Below are positions 1-12,034 of a stretch of 64,000 nt of DNA, piece after piece (the stretch's first letter is position 1; each line of letters begins with the position of its first letter). The notes beneath the pieces are model-generated. The model was given only the letters and a program-made list of their open reading frames with translations, searched no databases and was not told the origin of the DNA. The stretch spans positions 3,968,001 through 4,032,000 of the forward strand of contig JBANAY010000001.1 in the NCBI GenBank assembly GCA_037952775.1, given 5' to 3'. Source of the DNA: Clonostachys chloroleuca (taxonomy: Eukaryota > Ascomycota > Sordariomycetes > Hypocreales > Bionectriaceae). Position numbers and translations under genes: made by a program.

Positions 1-2
1 AC

Positions 3-1358
3 TTGAGGATCTTCCTGTCACTTCTCCACTTAGATGACTGGAATCCAGCCCTGGTCTCTGAGCTGTATCTACACGGCTTTACCAGTACAGCAAACCGCAC
101 ACGTGATCTTTTTGGGTCCGTGGCCAACATCACCGCCGTGCGAAACAGCGTCCTTAGGTTCAGAAAGGCGGAGAGAGCAAGGAAGTCGTTTGAAAGACGG
201 CCGAGTGTCAGCACCAAAGATTCGGTTGAATTAGATCCTTACGACCAGACCGAGCAGCAAAGGGCCTATACTGCTGCATTCCGCGTTCTCCAGATCATGA
301 TGAGCTTTAAATTTTCCGACCACCGAGATAATGTTTACGTTTCATTCGACATTCTTAATTTTCTGGCGGGCGACGGGCTACAACTTCAGCTCGAGACAGA
401 CTACAACAGCTCAGTAGTGGATGTTTACACAAGCATCTCCTGGCATTTTCTCAGTCACATGTCTTCTCTGGAGGTCCTCACCAGGGCCACTAATACTTCA
501 ATGCAGCCTCGTATACCAGGACTTCCATCCTGGGTTCCAGACTTCTCGAAGAGGATCACCGCAAACTTCTTTCAAACGGCCAGGACCAAAGCCGCGGTCA
601 ACAACCGAGGCCGCCTGCCTCGGTTTGATGCGTCCAACATGCCTCTTCGACGACCAATATTGCAAGGACCTACCCGCTTATCTATTGCTGGAACAAGGCT
701 GGACAAACTTTCTAATTGTAGTCCTTGTTTAGCTAGGGCTAGTAAAGGCGGCTGGGATTATAGTTGGATGATCCGTGCCTGCAAGCGACTCGGCTCAGCG
801 TTGTATCAACCTACTGGCGAACCGATCGACGAAGCCTTTACTCGAACGCTTCTAGTGGACTCTATACCCAAGCTATTCTCTTTGGAAAATTGTTCCGACG
901 TGTTTCAGAGATTTTGGCTACACATTTTTGTGACAACGTGCCGTTCACAGCCCCCTTTGCAAAACGCTATCCTGGAATCACTCCGTACTATGGGTGATCA
1001 ACTGCAGCTGGCAAAGTGGTTACCAGACGCCGCGGCTTTCTCACAAGCTATCGAGAAACGGACAAAGAAGACTAATGAAGCCAGCCTCGGCCAGCTTTTT
1101 GGTATGGCGGATAGGCTTTGGAGTGCCAGAGTGTGCTTCTGTACAAACAACAATTACATCGGAATTGGCAACTTCAGAGCGGAGGTAGGTGACGAGGTGT
1201 GGCTACTTGAAGGTGGGAGAACGCCCTTCATTCTCCGGCGGCGGTCTAAAGAAAATGAGTATCAGCTCATCGGAGAAGCCTACTTGCATGGATTCATGTA
1301 TGGAGAAGGCATGACGCAAGAAAGAAGAAGCAATTTAGAGTCTGTAGTAATAGCATAG
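3..1358 (+). CDS. HET-family (heterokaryon incompatibility) protein, 3' part
   Basis: Open frame enters from the left edge, so the start codon and N-terminal HET core are outside the window; the first visible codon is TTG, not a credible start. About 451 residues are visible and end at TAG 1356-1358. The visible part resembles the variable C-terminal half of fungal HET proteins: a segment with PSWVPDFS near residue 175 (HET proteins commonly have a P-x-W-x-P-D-W/F element after the HET domain) and a C-terminal GDEVWLLEGG ... EAYLHGFMYGEG stretch that matches the usual HET ending. HET proteins trigger cell death on non-self recognition during hyphal fusion. No frame disruption is visible here, unlike the other two HET genes in the window. 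Family assignment rests on the C-terminal pattern, so it is good but not certain. Confidence 0.75.
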   Translation: MRIFLSLLHLDDWNPALVSELYLHGFTSTANRTRDLFGSVANITAVRNSVLRFRKAERARKSFERRPSVSTKDSVELDPYDQTEQQRAYTAAFRVLQIMMSFKFSDHRDNVYVSFDILNFLAGDGLQLQLETDYNSSVVDVYTSISWHFLSHMSSLEVLTRATNTSMQPRIPGLPSWVPDFSKRITANFFQTARTKAAVNNRGRLPRFDASNMPLRRPILQGPTRLSIAGTRLDKLSNCSPCLARASKGGWDYSWMIRACKRLGSALYQPTGEPIDEAFTRTLLVDSIPKLFSLENCSDVFQRFWLHIFVTTCRSQPPLQNAILESLRTMGDQLQLAKWLPDAAAFSQAIEKRTKKTNEASLGQLFGMADRLWSARVCFCTNNNYIGIGNFRAEVGDEVWLLEGGRTPFILRRRSKENEYQLIGEAYLHGFMYGEGMTQERRSNLESVVIA

Positions 1359-1864
1359 TTAGCTGTTGGTGCACATTTATTCTCTAATTAATCTTTGTGA
1401 CGATTTTTGTTGCCTCTTTGCAATGGTCTGGGTAGATGAGGAAAAAAACAATATCATCTTCTAAGCTCAGGCAGACCAACATTTCCCTCCCCACATGAGA
1501 TTTGGAGATCTATCATCGATCATTTAGCGATATCACCATCAAGGTTAAGAACCGGGTCTTGACTTCGTGCTTCTGAAGTAATTCTGCTCTGGTGTGAAGG
1601 TGTGCAAATCTCGCAGGTGCCAATATCTTTCATCAAGCAGGGAATTGCCCGGTGGTATAGATGACCCGAGAAGCAAGCCGATATGCTTGATATGCTTTTG
1701 ATTGGGCAGGTGATATTACGAATGTTCTCTGTGGATCCGATCATGGGTTATGAGGAAGCTATTCTGAAATTGTTGGTTGACCCTGGTTCGACCTGTTTTC
1801 CCCCGCCTCAGACCATTTTCAACCTGCCAAAAAAACCTCTGTGTTTTGTACTCTAGCACTGAAT
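1359..1864. other. Intergenic, between HET 3' end and Zn2Cys6 gene
   Basis: About 500 bp with no gene I can support; presumably the 3' UTR of the HET gene and the promoter of the regulator. Short frames on the minus strand show no recognisable protein features. Confidence 0.5.
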
Positions 1865-3579
1865 ATGGTCGGCATTCCCCGGAAACCGTACTGCCAACCC
1901 TGCAAACGCAGGAGAGTAAAAGTCTGATCTCCAATTCAACTCAAAAGGCTTCGAAAATGCATGTTACTGACCCACCAATTTGTTATTAGTGCGATGAAAA
2001 ATGGCCGCAATGTTCAGCATGCAAGCGCGCAGGGCTGGAGTGCCCAGGTCCAGACAATCTGACGAAGTTTGTCCTCAACAACTGCCACAAAGTCACCCAA
2101 GATGATGGAAAATATCCGACATCCCTTCCCCGGGGTGGCAAATCATCGACGACTGTGGCTACATCGTCTGATAGAAGACTGGCCTTGGCCAACAGAACCA
2201 CAGCTAGCTCTGCGGGGGAGACAAGAAATGGCCCATCATTTCGTTCATTTCGTTTCTTGAATCCCACAACTCAGTCCTCCTTGATGACTATAAGTGATAA
2301 GCTCTCATTTCGCTTGGTCTCCTTAATGGGGGCAAATAACGAGGAAGCCATGAAGATTAGATTGAAAATCTTTAGTCAAATTCCTCGTCGTTTAAGCTCA
2401 AGTATCTGTCTTCAAGATGCAGTTGCATACTGGTGCAGCTCTTGGGTCGATTACCAAAGAGGGTTGAAGCAGATGAGCCCTGCCACGTGGCAGAATCACG
2501 GAAGGCTGCTGCGCAGTCTCCAAAAAGCAATCCAGGGACCAGAGGCATTGAATGTTGAAACCTTGGCCGCGGCGACAATTTTATACCAGACCGGAGAGCT
2601 CCTGAGCTACGAGCAGCACAAACCAAGCAAAAGGCCTCAAGCTCGAGGTATTACGACTTTGACTCGAGAAAGAGGGTTACCAAACCCCGACGATCCGCTA
2701 GATGCTATGCTGGCATTTGAGAACCGAACCATTGTTGTACGTCGCAGCGCCACGACAGGTACACCTAGGTGACATGCCACATAATTGACTCTATTTTCGC
2801 AGGAAAGTTTGGCTCTCTGGTCTCCAAAAGATACAGAGTTCTACTTCACCGATTCCTACAAACAGAACATGCAAAGGGTGGTGGAAAGCGTTCTAGGGGA
2901 GCAACCTGAATTGGGACAGCAGACCGCTAAATGCGCCTCGCGTTTTATAGAGTGGATAAAGAATCTGCGACAAATCAAATCGAGTGCAGTTTCTTGCAAC
3001 GAAATGGCCAGGGCAATGAAAGAAGAACTATGCGAGTGTCTTTCTGCCTTAGAGGCAAGCTTTCCGGACTTCTGGACAGGTATACAGGAAGAGTACGGCA
3101 ACTTTACAGAAATCGCCGACCACAAATTTTTCCTCGGAAAGAGATATCATGTTGAAAACAGTTTGTCATTTCACTGCTTAACTGACGCGTTTATGTGTCA
3201 AATATTGATAGCTCGGATGATCGCCATGCTCCTGAGGACGTACAATGAGCCGCTGGATATAGGACTGGAAGCGAGGTACAGGCAACTCTGCGTTCAGTAT
3301 TGGATGTTCATTCCCTTCTTGAAAACGGAAGATCCAATTAAACTCAATATCATGCCCGTTATCTTCGGTCTAACACTAGAAGCTGCCACGAGCGAGGAGA
3401 TAAGTCACGTTATTGATGTTATCCAATACATTGACGGGTTCCGGCATGAGTTGGGGCAAACCAAGGAGCAAGTGGCTAAAGAGGTGATAAGACGGGCCAA
3501 ACTAACAGCAAATTTTGATGATGAGATCGAGAAGGAATTATTACAAAAGTGCTCTGCGGCGTTTTCAGGAGACACATAA
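1865..3579 (+). CDS. Zn2Cys6 (Gal4-type) transcription factor
   Basis: Three exons fit: 1865-1921, 1990-2736 and 2803-3579 (526 aa). The tiny first exon encodes MVGIPRKPYCQPCKRRRVK; the intron (donor GTCTGA, acceptor TTATTAG) falls exactly before the third cysteine, and exon 2 resumes CDEKWPQCSACKRAGLEC. Together they give a textbook C-x2-C-x6-C-x6-C-x2-C-x6-C zinc cluster at residues 10-37. The second intron (donor GTACGT, 66 bp, phase 0) joins the middle and C-terminal regions in frame. The remainder is helical and resembles the fungal-specific transcription factor regulatory domain. It would be a nuclear DNA-binding regulator; target genes cannot be told from sequence. It lies upstream of, and co-directional with, an MFS transporter, which could be a target (inference only). 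Confidence 0.85.
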
Positions 3580-4405
3580 CTAGGAAGGCGTGGCGCACAA
3601 CTGGGCTGGCAAAATCGCAGAGACTTTACTTGAAGGGTGGAACAAAGAAATTTATCAACATCTTTTTGGTGAACAAGAAAGGGAACGCTGATTAGTCGAC
3701 TAATTGCCTTTGGCAATCCTTTTGATACCCACCATTTCTCAAAGAAATGCTATTGTTCACATAAACCCTCTGAGTCTATCGCCCACTCTCAGGAGCAGCG
3801 TCCGCCACAATCCTCAATAATTCATTTCCGGACCTGTCAAACTTCATCGCTAGGTATTGCAGCCAGTGGTCGCCTTCGAATCGTCCAAAGATAATTGGCC
3901 TCTTCATGTCTGTTAGTCTTCCTTTCCTCCTGGTGGACGAGGAAAAAAGAAATCAGCAAACTCCAAATATGCCAACGAAAAAATACCCTCCGATTGTCGT
4001 CTGTGTGGTCAAAGTGATGGCGGCAAACCCGAAGCTCAAAGCTAATCTAGGAGGCCAAATTTCGCGGGGTAGCCTTCTAATCATTAGTAAGAGGCGGCCC
4101 TATCTCCTCAAGTCAAATTAATGCCCTATGTTACATTGAGCTCGCCATTCATAGTGTCAATTGCGACCATTTGAGCCAATGATAGCCCTTAAACATATCC
4201 CCAGAGTGGTAGTGATCGGCCATTATTCGGTAACAACCATCATCTTGGTCTATCGATGACAGCAATGTACAACAACGCAAGCTACAGGGGAGTTGACATA
4301 ATTGCAGGGCCGGTTATATATGTGTGACGGGCTACTCTTAGCCGAGACATGATGTTTTTTTTACCTTGTTCTATCAAAGCTCGTGCCGGCATACCCTTTC
4401 ACACC
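3580..4405. other. Intergenic; two short minus-strand open frames
   Basis: Gap between the regulator and the MFS gene. Two 43-codon minus-strand frames (3776-3907 and 3953-4084) have protein-like composition; the first contains FGRFEGDHWLQYLAMKF, the second a hydrophobic run. They sit in tandem with a GT...AG stretch between them but do not join in a single frame at the sites I can see. They may be remnants of a lost gene, or chance. The right side includes a promoter for the MFS gene. Confidence 0.25.
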
Positions 4406-6159
4406 ATGTCAGATTCAAACGTAGAGAAAGTGGCACCAGAAAGCCAACCTTCAGATGGAGTCGAAATCCTCGAGAATGTCAATGAAGGGGCGAGCAAAGA
4501 CTTCGAAAAATCACTGCTTAGAAAGATAGATGGACAATTACTCCCAGCAGTAGGAATCCTCTATCTGCTGTCCTTTCTCGACCGTTCCAATGGTTTGTTG
4601 GCTCTATCCACATCTCGTTTACGATTGCGCTAACATGAAGATCAAGTGGGCAATGCAAGGCTTGAAGGGCTAGTCGATGATATAGGCATAAGTGCGTGAA
4701 GTGATTCACTGGGAGCAAACTCACGCTAACAGCATGTCTAGCTGGAAATCAGTATTTAACCGGTCTCACTGTTTACTTCATTGGATACGTTATTTTTGAG
4801 GTTCGCTGCTCTTCCACGTCTGTTTATCCTTCAATGAAACTAATATCAAAGAGAAGATACCATGCAATATCATACTCAAGCGCACTACGCCACAAATATG
4901 GCTCCCGACCCTGACATTGGCGTGGGGAGTGGTAGCGACACTTATGGGTCTGGTACATAACCTCCCTGGATTTCTGATATCTCGTTTCTTCCTTGGAGTC
5001 ACCGAAAGTGGCCTATTTCCTGGAGTTGTCTTTTACTTCTCGATGTGGTACCAACGACGAGAACGACAATTCAGAATCTCGCTGTTCTTCAGCGCAGCTT
5101 CACTAGCAGGTGCCTTTGGTGGCATCTTGGCATATGTAAGTCTACAAATTGGAGAACAGTTGTGTCCTGCTTAGATGATGAAAGACTACTCACATAGTTC
5201 AGGGTATTGGGCGTATGAGGGGTGTGGTCTGGGACAATGGCTGGCGTTGGATTTTCATCCTCGAAGGCATCGCCACCGTCCTCATCTCCGTTGCTGCGTA
5301 TTGGTTTATTCAAAACTATCCCGACACAGCCAAGTTCATTACAGACGAGGAAAGAAAATTCATCCACTCTCGCCTAGCTGCAGACAGTGATGCGACACAC
5401 CAGGAGAAGTTTGAGTGGGCGCAAGTTGTAGAAGCCCTCAAGGATGTCAAATGCTGGCTATATGGCCTCGGGTTTCACACCATGAGTCTACCTCTTTACA
5501 CATTTTCTCTATTTCTAGTGAGTTTAAAATAACTATTGACAGCATAGACTTTTGTCTGACTTGGCGCATAGCCCACCATTATCAAAAACCTTGGGTACTC
5601 AGCTGCTATCGCTCAACTCCTCACGATCCCACCATACGCATTTGGCTTTATTACCACCCTAACGGTTGCTACACTCAGTGAACGTCTCAATCAGCGAGCC
5701 ATTTTCATTGCGGGTTCTGCCCTCTTTGCCGCGATCGGATATTCTCTTCTCCTCGGAAACACCGACCCTGTGGCTAAACCAGGTATCTCCTACGCAGGTA
5801 CTTTTTTTGCGGCTGGCGGGATATACCCTGCCACAGCCTTAGTTCTGTCCTGGCCTGCTATAAATGTATCTGGACAGACTAAACGTGCGGTGGGAAATGC
5901 AATGCAGATTACGATCGGAAATCTCGGCGCAGTACTGGGAACCCAGCTTTACAGAGCCAACGATGGGCCACGATATATTGTTGGTCACTCATTTGCTCTT
6001 GGATATCTTCTTGCTAATGTGGTTGTCTGTACAATTCTCTGGAAGATCCTTAAGAGGGAAAACAAAAAGAGAGAGGGTTTAGCGGAAGAGGTCCAAGCGG
6101 TTGGGTTGTTAAGCGATTGGCCTGGAGACTCTGATCCCCGATGGAGGTTCCAGTATTAG
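4406..6159 (+). CDS. MFS transporter, anion:cation symporter (Dal5/allantoate permease-like) family
   Basis: Six exons fit the conserved protein exactly: 4406-4592, 4647-4691, 4742-4800, 4857-5135, 5203-5517 and 5572-6159 (490 aa). The N-terminal cytoplasmic segment leads into LLPAVGILYLLSFLDRSN, followed by VGNARLEGLVDDIGITGNQY across two introns, the hallmark start of this fungal family (relatives carry allantoate, nicotinate, pantothenate or other carboxylates). Further family features are the WGVVATLMGLVHN and RFFLGVTESGLFPG segments and the central loop with NYPDTAKF. Twelve membrane segments are expected in the plasma membrane. The substrate cannot be predicted. The first available ATG (4349) is in frame 19 codons upstream; I chose 4406 because MSDSN fits family N-termini, but 4349 is possible. 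No disruption is seen. Confidence 0.9.
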
Positions 6160-7089
6160 TTGGCGCAGGCCGTCTGCCGTAGCCTTGACTTGACTTGAAC
6201 ACATATTTGAGGGCAACTAGCACAAGCGCTTTACCATCATCCAAAAAGCGAGCTTGCTTCTGCAGGTTCAGGATTTACCCGTCCTTGAGGGTCTATACTT
6301 TGTATAACAATGAGAAAGACCAAACATCTAGATAACTTAACTTGGACTTTCTCAGGTCCTCTCATTAGTAACGCAACCTGGAGTTCAGATTTGAAAAACA
6401 GTTCCCTTAAAAGGATAACCTATCGTTCTCACATTTGAAGTCAAGGGAAGTCCCAGATTGGACGGTTACTCCCTGGCCTCTGCTTACTTGAACCAATCTG
6501 GGAGTTTGAGATATATTAATTTGATGGGATCGCAGATAAAGCCCCAACTTGCCGAGAGGCTTTGGCACAGAGCACATATCTAAAATCCTTCCCCGTGGGT
6601 ATATATTGTTGTCAAGCAGAGCCATAATGATGGTGGAGTAGTTTCCTCGAGAAGTGGTCTAATGTTGAGCTTTGCCTAGAACCCTTCGGACATCAGACAC
6701 GGGGTTTGTCTTTGTTCAACGTGGAGGCCTTTACCGCCAACCCGTAAGAAGAGCAATTTCGTGAAATTTTTGTCTCAACTATGAGCCAGTTGTAGTGGCA
6801 GTCTGATTAGGACAAAGTCACAATAGGTGGAGAAGCGGTAATCCGAATACGGCCAAAAAAGAAGCGAACGCTAGCACGAGGAACACGGACGCTACATTTT
6901 GACTCACCCATTTTTCCACGATGACGAAGTACAACCCGTGAATAGCCCTTGTTATATAAGCAAAGACAACGTTAGCCGGATGCCCTGGAACACGCGGCTG
7001 GTGACATCTGCCAAACGCATCTGCCAAACGCGTCTTGAGCCTTCACGCGTCATGCTCAGACCAGGCACAACATCACAGCCCTCAACACA
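6160..7089. other. Intergenic
   Basis: About 930 bp without a supportable gene; 3' flank of the transporter and promoter of the SET-domain gene. Confidence 0.5.
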
Positions 7090-8258
7090 ATGCAGGCCCT
7101 AATCGACGAGTACCTCAACGAGGCGAGGGAGGATGGTGTGCAGATCAACGGTGTCACGCCGCGGGTTATTAGTGGCCGGGGCATTGGCATGGTGGCTACC
7201 CGTCAGCTCGAGGTACGATGATCATGCGCACGTCCAACGACACTTTGCTAAGAGGTCAACAGAAAGACGAAGCGATCATGACCATTCCCACAGAAGCCAT
7301 CCGCAGCCTCCACACTATTCCTCACGATATTTCTATGAAGCTTGACCCCGATATGTCGATTCATGGCCTTCTTGCCGCCGAAGTAACCCTTCATAATAAT
7401 CCCTCGCACATTTGGTCTCAAATAATACCCACTTGGGAGGATTTTCAGAATACAGTTCCATTACTATGGCCAGAAGCGCTTCAAGAGCTTCTTCCGGCAG
7501 AAGCAAAGTCCCTTCTTATTAAGCAAAAGGCTAAATATGAGGCTGATTGGGAGGCTTTCCGAACCGGATTCCCGAAACAAGACCGCCAAAATTACCTCTA
7601 TGCCTGGTTTCTTGTCGGCACGCGAACATTCTTTTTTGACTCGCCAGAGATGACGTTGTATCCTTTGCATGATCGATTATCGCTACTACCTGTGGCAGAT
7701 CTATTCAATCATAGCGCCACTGGTTGCGAAGTCTCGTTTCAAGATGAGGGTTATACGATAACGACAGATCGTCATTACGATGCGGGTGAAGAAATATTTA
7801 CCTCCTACGGGGATCATACAAATGATTTTCTACTGGCTGAGTACGGTTTTGTTCTGGAACACAATCCATGGGATAAGATCTGTCTTGATGATCTGATCAT
7901 TCCCAAGTTAAGTGCCACGCAGATTTCTGCATTGAAGGAAAAAGGATACTCGGGAGAATACTTGCTTCACCATGGATCAAAGAAAAACGATGCTATTTTC
8001 ATCGCATTGCGGGTTCTTTGTTCCGACATCTTCAATTGGCAGAAATTCGAGGACGGTGATGAGGACATGGGTAGCTCTCTTGCCGAGGGAATCGCGCTGT
8101 TACCCGAATTGTTAAATGAATACCGAGATCGAATCGCGGAGGCAAAAACCAAGATTCGCAAGCTTTCAGACGGGAAAGAGGCCCAAAAGTCTTTGCTTTG
8201 GAAACGATGGGAACAAATCGAGACAATCGTCGAGGGGCTTGTTGAGTCGCAGTGGTGA
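7090..8258 (+). CDS. SET-domain protein lysine methyltransferase (RuBisCO-LSMT/SETD3-like class)
   Basis: Two exons, 7090-7212 and 7263-8258 (372 aa), joined by a 50-bp phase-0 intron (donor GTACGA). The join restores RGIGMVATRQLE + KDEAIMTIPTEA, the conserved start of the SET fold with its G-x-G cofactor turn. Other SET motifs are SLLPVADLFNHSATGCEV (the N-H-S cofactor-binding motif) and GEEIFTSYGDHTNDFLLAEYG (the E-x-x-x-x-Y-G catalytic motif). The C-terminal third is helical, as expected for the Rubis-subs-bind region. Enzymes of this class methylate lysine or histidine side chains on non-histone proteins such as ribosomal proteins; the substrate here is unknown. All key motifs are intact. 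Confidence 0.88.
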
Positions 8259-9196
8259 AAAAGGATGGCCATGTGCGTACTTCTCAGCCAATCCTAAGAT
8301 GAGATGCATTTACAGTCTACACTTCACACTAGGGAGAGATATATGCAGTGCTAGCCATTCAATTGGAAACGGAGCAGACGCAGCAGACGCAGCCCTCCTT
8401 GACAGAGACGAATGGACAGGTTCAAATACAGCATACATGAACGGATATGAGCCATCGGCGAACTCACTCCTTTAGCATACAAGTTATGCGGACGAAGTTG
8501 CGTATTAATTATCCACGTGCCTATTGAATCGCCTTCGGGGATAACTATAATAACTACTTACTTGGTTATTCAATGTATCTGATGCCACCCTCGACGGGGT
8601 GTTGCCCTTACTCCAGTTATAGAAACTCTTGCCTGCGGCGTCCTGGGTCTTTTGAGCATCCTTGAAGCAAAAATGGAGATAGTGGTTTTCTCGTCAATCT
8701 CAGCAAGCACCAACCAAATGTAGAACATATTTACATGTGGACAATGCAGGTTGAAACTATGGGAGATCAGTGATATACTAGATGATCCGTCGTGTCTAAA
8801 AGTGCATAGTCCGCGGTGCAAGGGCCTTGTAGTCATGTACGGGTGAGTTGGTGTGTATAAGCCATTGCGACCTTGAAATAGGAAAGGGAGCATTGACTTT
8901 ATTCATCATTTATCTCTGGAATGGGTTTTAATTATACGCTTCTGTTGCATACAGTTTTAGTTTGAATCCTACAAAGCTCTTAGCCTTGAATGGAAGCTAG
9001 GATTACAAACTTCCAACTTCCCAAATCTATTTTCTTACATGCGGAGACATTAATGAGCCCCGGGTCCGGAGTTTTCACCTATAAAAGGCCTTCAGGGTCC
9101 CAGGCACAGGTCTCAAAACTCTTCCTTTTCACCTGCAGCGATACCACCTGTCTTTAAACAAACTTTAGAAACCTTCGGAGCTTCACTTCATACAAC
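8259..9196. other. Intergenic
   Basis: About 940 bp with no supportable gene; a 107-codon minus-strand frame (8570-8893) lacks recognisable features. The right end contains the TATA element of the hydrolase. Confidence 0.5.
9080..9086 (+). promoter_or_regulatory. TATA box of the alpha/beta hydrolase gene
   Basis: TATAAAA lies 117 bp before the ATG at 9197 and is followed by CT/CA-rich leader sequence, as is usual for a strongly expressed fungal gene. Assigned by motif and distance only. Confidence 0.5.
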
Positions 9197-10052
9197 ATGA
9201 CGGTTCCCAGACCACTCATCGCCATCGTGCCAGGAGCCCTGCACCGACCAAACGCATACTCCAATTTCGTGCAGCTTCTCGAGCAGCAGGGATTCGAAGT
9301 GCTCACACCACCACTCGCAGTGGCCAGTGACTCAGAAACTCTTGACAAGGAGTTGACATATGTTGATGATGTCAAGAATATTCATGCCCAGCTGCTTCCC
9401 CTTCTCGACCAAGGCAGGAAGGCCATCATTCTCTCCCACAGCTACGGTGGTTTGCCCGCCGTTGCTAGTATCGAGGGCCAGACGTGCGAGGAGCGTGCCG
9501 CTCGAGGTCTTTCCGGCGGCATCATATCTTACGTAGCTGCCTGTGCAGTCGTGTACCCCGTTCGAAACAAGAGTTTAATGGGAGACGATACTGAGTTCCA
9601 GCCAACGCCCTATCATCGGATCAAGGTCAGCGCCCATCATGCCCAGCTTATCCTACCTACATATCAATTTCACACCTTCTTAAACATGCATGGTATCATT
9701 ATCTGACATAGTGCAGGACGGCCTCGTGACAGTAACAGACGAGGCCCGTGCTCTTTGGTACAGCGACCTACCTGAGGAGGAAGGCAAAGAGGCATTTGGC
9801 GCACTATTCAAGAGGCAGACCTGGAAAAGCTTCACCGTTTTCCCACGCTATGTTGAGAATGATCTCAAGATTCCCAAAACATATTTGCTTTGTGAAAATG
9901 ATCAGGCCATCCCAGCGTCCTGGCAAGAATTGTTGGTCAAGAACGGGAGCTTTGACACAGTGCACCGATTGAAATCTGGTCATGCACCATTCAGAAAGGT
10001 TCCTGAAGCGGTAGCTAAGATACTTGAGGAGGTTTGGAAGAACAATGTATAG
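9197..10052 (+). CDS. Alpha/beta hydrolase (fungal esterase-like)
   Basis: Two exons, 9197-9625 and 9717-10052 (254 aa), separated by a 91-bp phase-0 intron (donor GTCAGC, acceptor GTGCAG). The start fits the family: strand one IAIVPGALHRPNAY carries the oxyanion-side H-x-P motif. The nucleophile elbow reads SHSYGG, with Ser82 as predicted nucleophile and serine in place of the usual first glycine. The acid is probably the Asp in CENDQAIP and the base the His in KSGHAPF. The length and motif order match small fungal hydrolases related to salicylate/methyl esterases that lack a lid and a signal peptide, so it is probably cytosolic. A TATA box lies 117 bp upstream. The substrate is unknown. Confidence 0.87.
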
Positions 10053-10511
10053 ATCGATCCTTTGTGTCCCCCCTATTATTCAGTATCCTGTTCTTGAGAT
10101 TCAAAGAGGAGAGATGGAGGAGATGATGATCGATGGTGATCTCGGGTAGCCGGAGTCCAGATCGCGGACCCCTGAAATAGATCCACTGCTGAACGCGCAT
10201 GATGTCTCTGATTCGGGTATAGCGTTGGTTTATTGAGCGATCCCCGTCTATTTATGGATTCGGCTGTGCTTCTAACGGAGTGATGAGTCTCTCCTAAGCT
10301 GACCGCGAATTTGCTTTCAAAAGTGTCCCTTTGCCACCCACCGCCTTGTGCTACCAGCGTCCATACCCCCCCCGTAAACAACTACATATATCCGCAGCCT
10401 CTTTCATCTTCTTGGCTCTTTGAATCGCGTAGCAGAAACTTTCTCTTCTCTTTATCTTCACCAAGTTCGAAGCCCTTTTGAAATAGGGGGTTGTGTAATG
10501 TCTCATGGACA
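10053..10511. other. Intergenic
   Basis: About 460 bp; 3' flank of the hydrolase and promoter of the next regulator. No gene seen. Confidence 0.5.
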
Positions 10512-12034
10512 ATGGTTGGGGTTCCTAGTCGCGCTGGTGCATGCCATACCTGCAGATCACGCAAGAAAGGAGTCAGTATGAACCTATCCCAGTACCCATG
10601 AAAGAGGGTCTAAAAAGAAATACAGTGTGACAGGCGTCGCCCGACCTGCGCGCAATGTGAGCGCTCAGGGATGGTATGCGGCGGATACTGGCAACGGCAC
10701 CCGTTTGTAAACAGCACTGTCCAGGATACTACGAACAGCGGAGATGAGAGGTTCTCGCAAATGAGGTATTCAAAAGCAAAGTATGTTGAGGCGGCTAACA
10801 GACGTTTGGCCGAGCGAGACATGTCGGACTCGAAACTGCTTAATGGTACAGTGTATGAACTCAAGTATGTTGACGTGTTCTGGGAGATGTACCTCCCAGA
10901 TAGTCGCAATTTCACACCTGAGGCCCGTCAGTACTCTATAGCTGGCTGGGCGTTGCTTGCCCAGAAATGGGTCCATTATGACGGAGCCCTCAAATTGGCA
11001 TTGGGTGCCATCAGTTTGAATACCATTGGCCAAGAACTGGGAAAGAAATGGATGATACAGGAGGGTAGGAAACTTTATGGCGCTGCACTTCAAGGTATGG
11101 CGTCTTCAGTTCAGAATCTTCACAGAAAGAATCAGAATGCTATCATAATGACTTCGAGAATACTCTCACTATTCGAGGTGAGATACATACAACTCAATAT
11201 AAATGTCAGCCGTCCGATGAGCCCCCTAACTCCGAAAGAATAGGTCTTATTTGGGGACGGCGACCTAGCAAAACGTTATCAAGACTGGTCGGGACATGTG
11301 TCCGGAGAAGAGGCCATTATGATGCTAACGAAACCGGAAAACTACATCAACAGAGATGCTCATGACCTCTTATGTGACGGGCGCCTACGCTCGGTATTTT
11401 AATCTTGATATAGTGGTTAATCTTCAAATTTGGCTAATAATACCTAGGTATTCCAGAGTACATTCACAAGAAAAAAGTGCTTTTTCAATGATCATGCTTG
11501 GAAGACTGTACCGTGGTGGCGCATTCGGAAGACAGAGAAAGACAAACTGATAGACATAATCCTCGAGGTTCCAGAACTCCTCGAGAGCCTCGATAACACT
11601 ATATCAACCTACGATGGTGAGCAACACATTGTAAATATGCAAACGTTGTCAGCACGTTTGCTTCGATGTGAAGAACAGCTCGAAAACTGGCATAAACAAG
11701 CTAGCCAGCAGCTCATGATCGGGGGGAGGCCCAAGACGCTACTGGATTGGCGGCATCTCACCTTATGTCCATTTATTGGGCATACCGGGTCTTGATACGA
11801 GGAGTCTTAGAAAACTATCAGTTCTATCAAGAGATTCCAGCATCAGCCATAAGCCTGTCGGAAATGCGAGACAACATCTTGCGTCGAACAGTGCGCTTTA
11901 GCAGTGCGAAATCTGGTTGGTTTGGAAAGCAGATTATAGGCTTTCCGGTTGGGGTCGCCATGAGATTCGCTCCACCAGCAAGGACTGGGGAATACCCTGC
12001 CATCTGTGAGACAGTCTCCGCCCGACTGTCTTAG
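10512..12034 (+). CDS. Zn2Cys6 transcription factor with a late frame discontinuity
   Basis: Exons 10512-10571, 10626-11177, 11244-11393 and 11448 onward. The zinc cluster is split by an intron (donor GTCAGT) just before the third cysteine: ACHTCRSRKKG + CDRRRPTCAQCERSGMVC gives C-x2-C-x6-C-x6-C-x2-C-x6-C at residues 11-38. The rest matches the fungal transcription factor middle domain. After GAAAACTGGCATAAACAAG (near 11682-11700) this frame stops at 11794, whereas family-like sequence (GLAASHLMSIYWAYRVL) continues in the +1 frame to 12034. Two readings fit. One base (C) may be missing near 11705, making a pseudogene or an assembly error. Or a 92-95-bp intron runs from GTGAGC at 11617 to CAG at 11708 or 11711, which restores frame but removes coding-like sequence. 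I favour the lost base. Confidence 0.7.
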
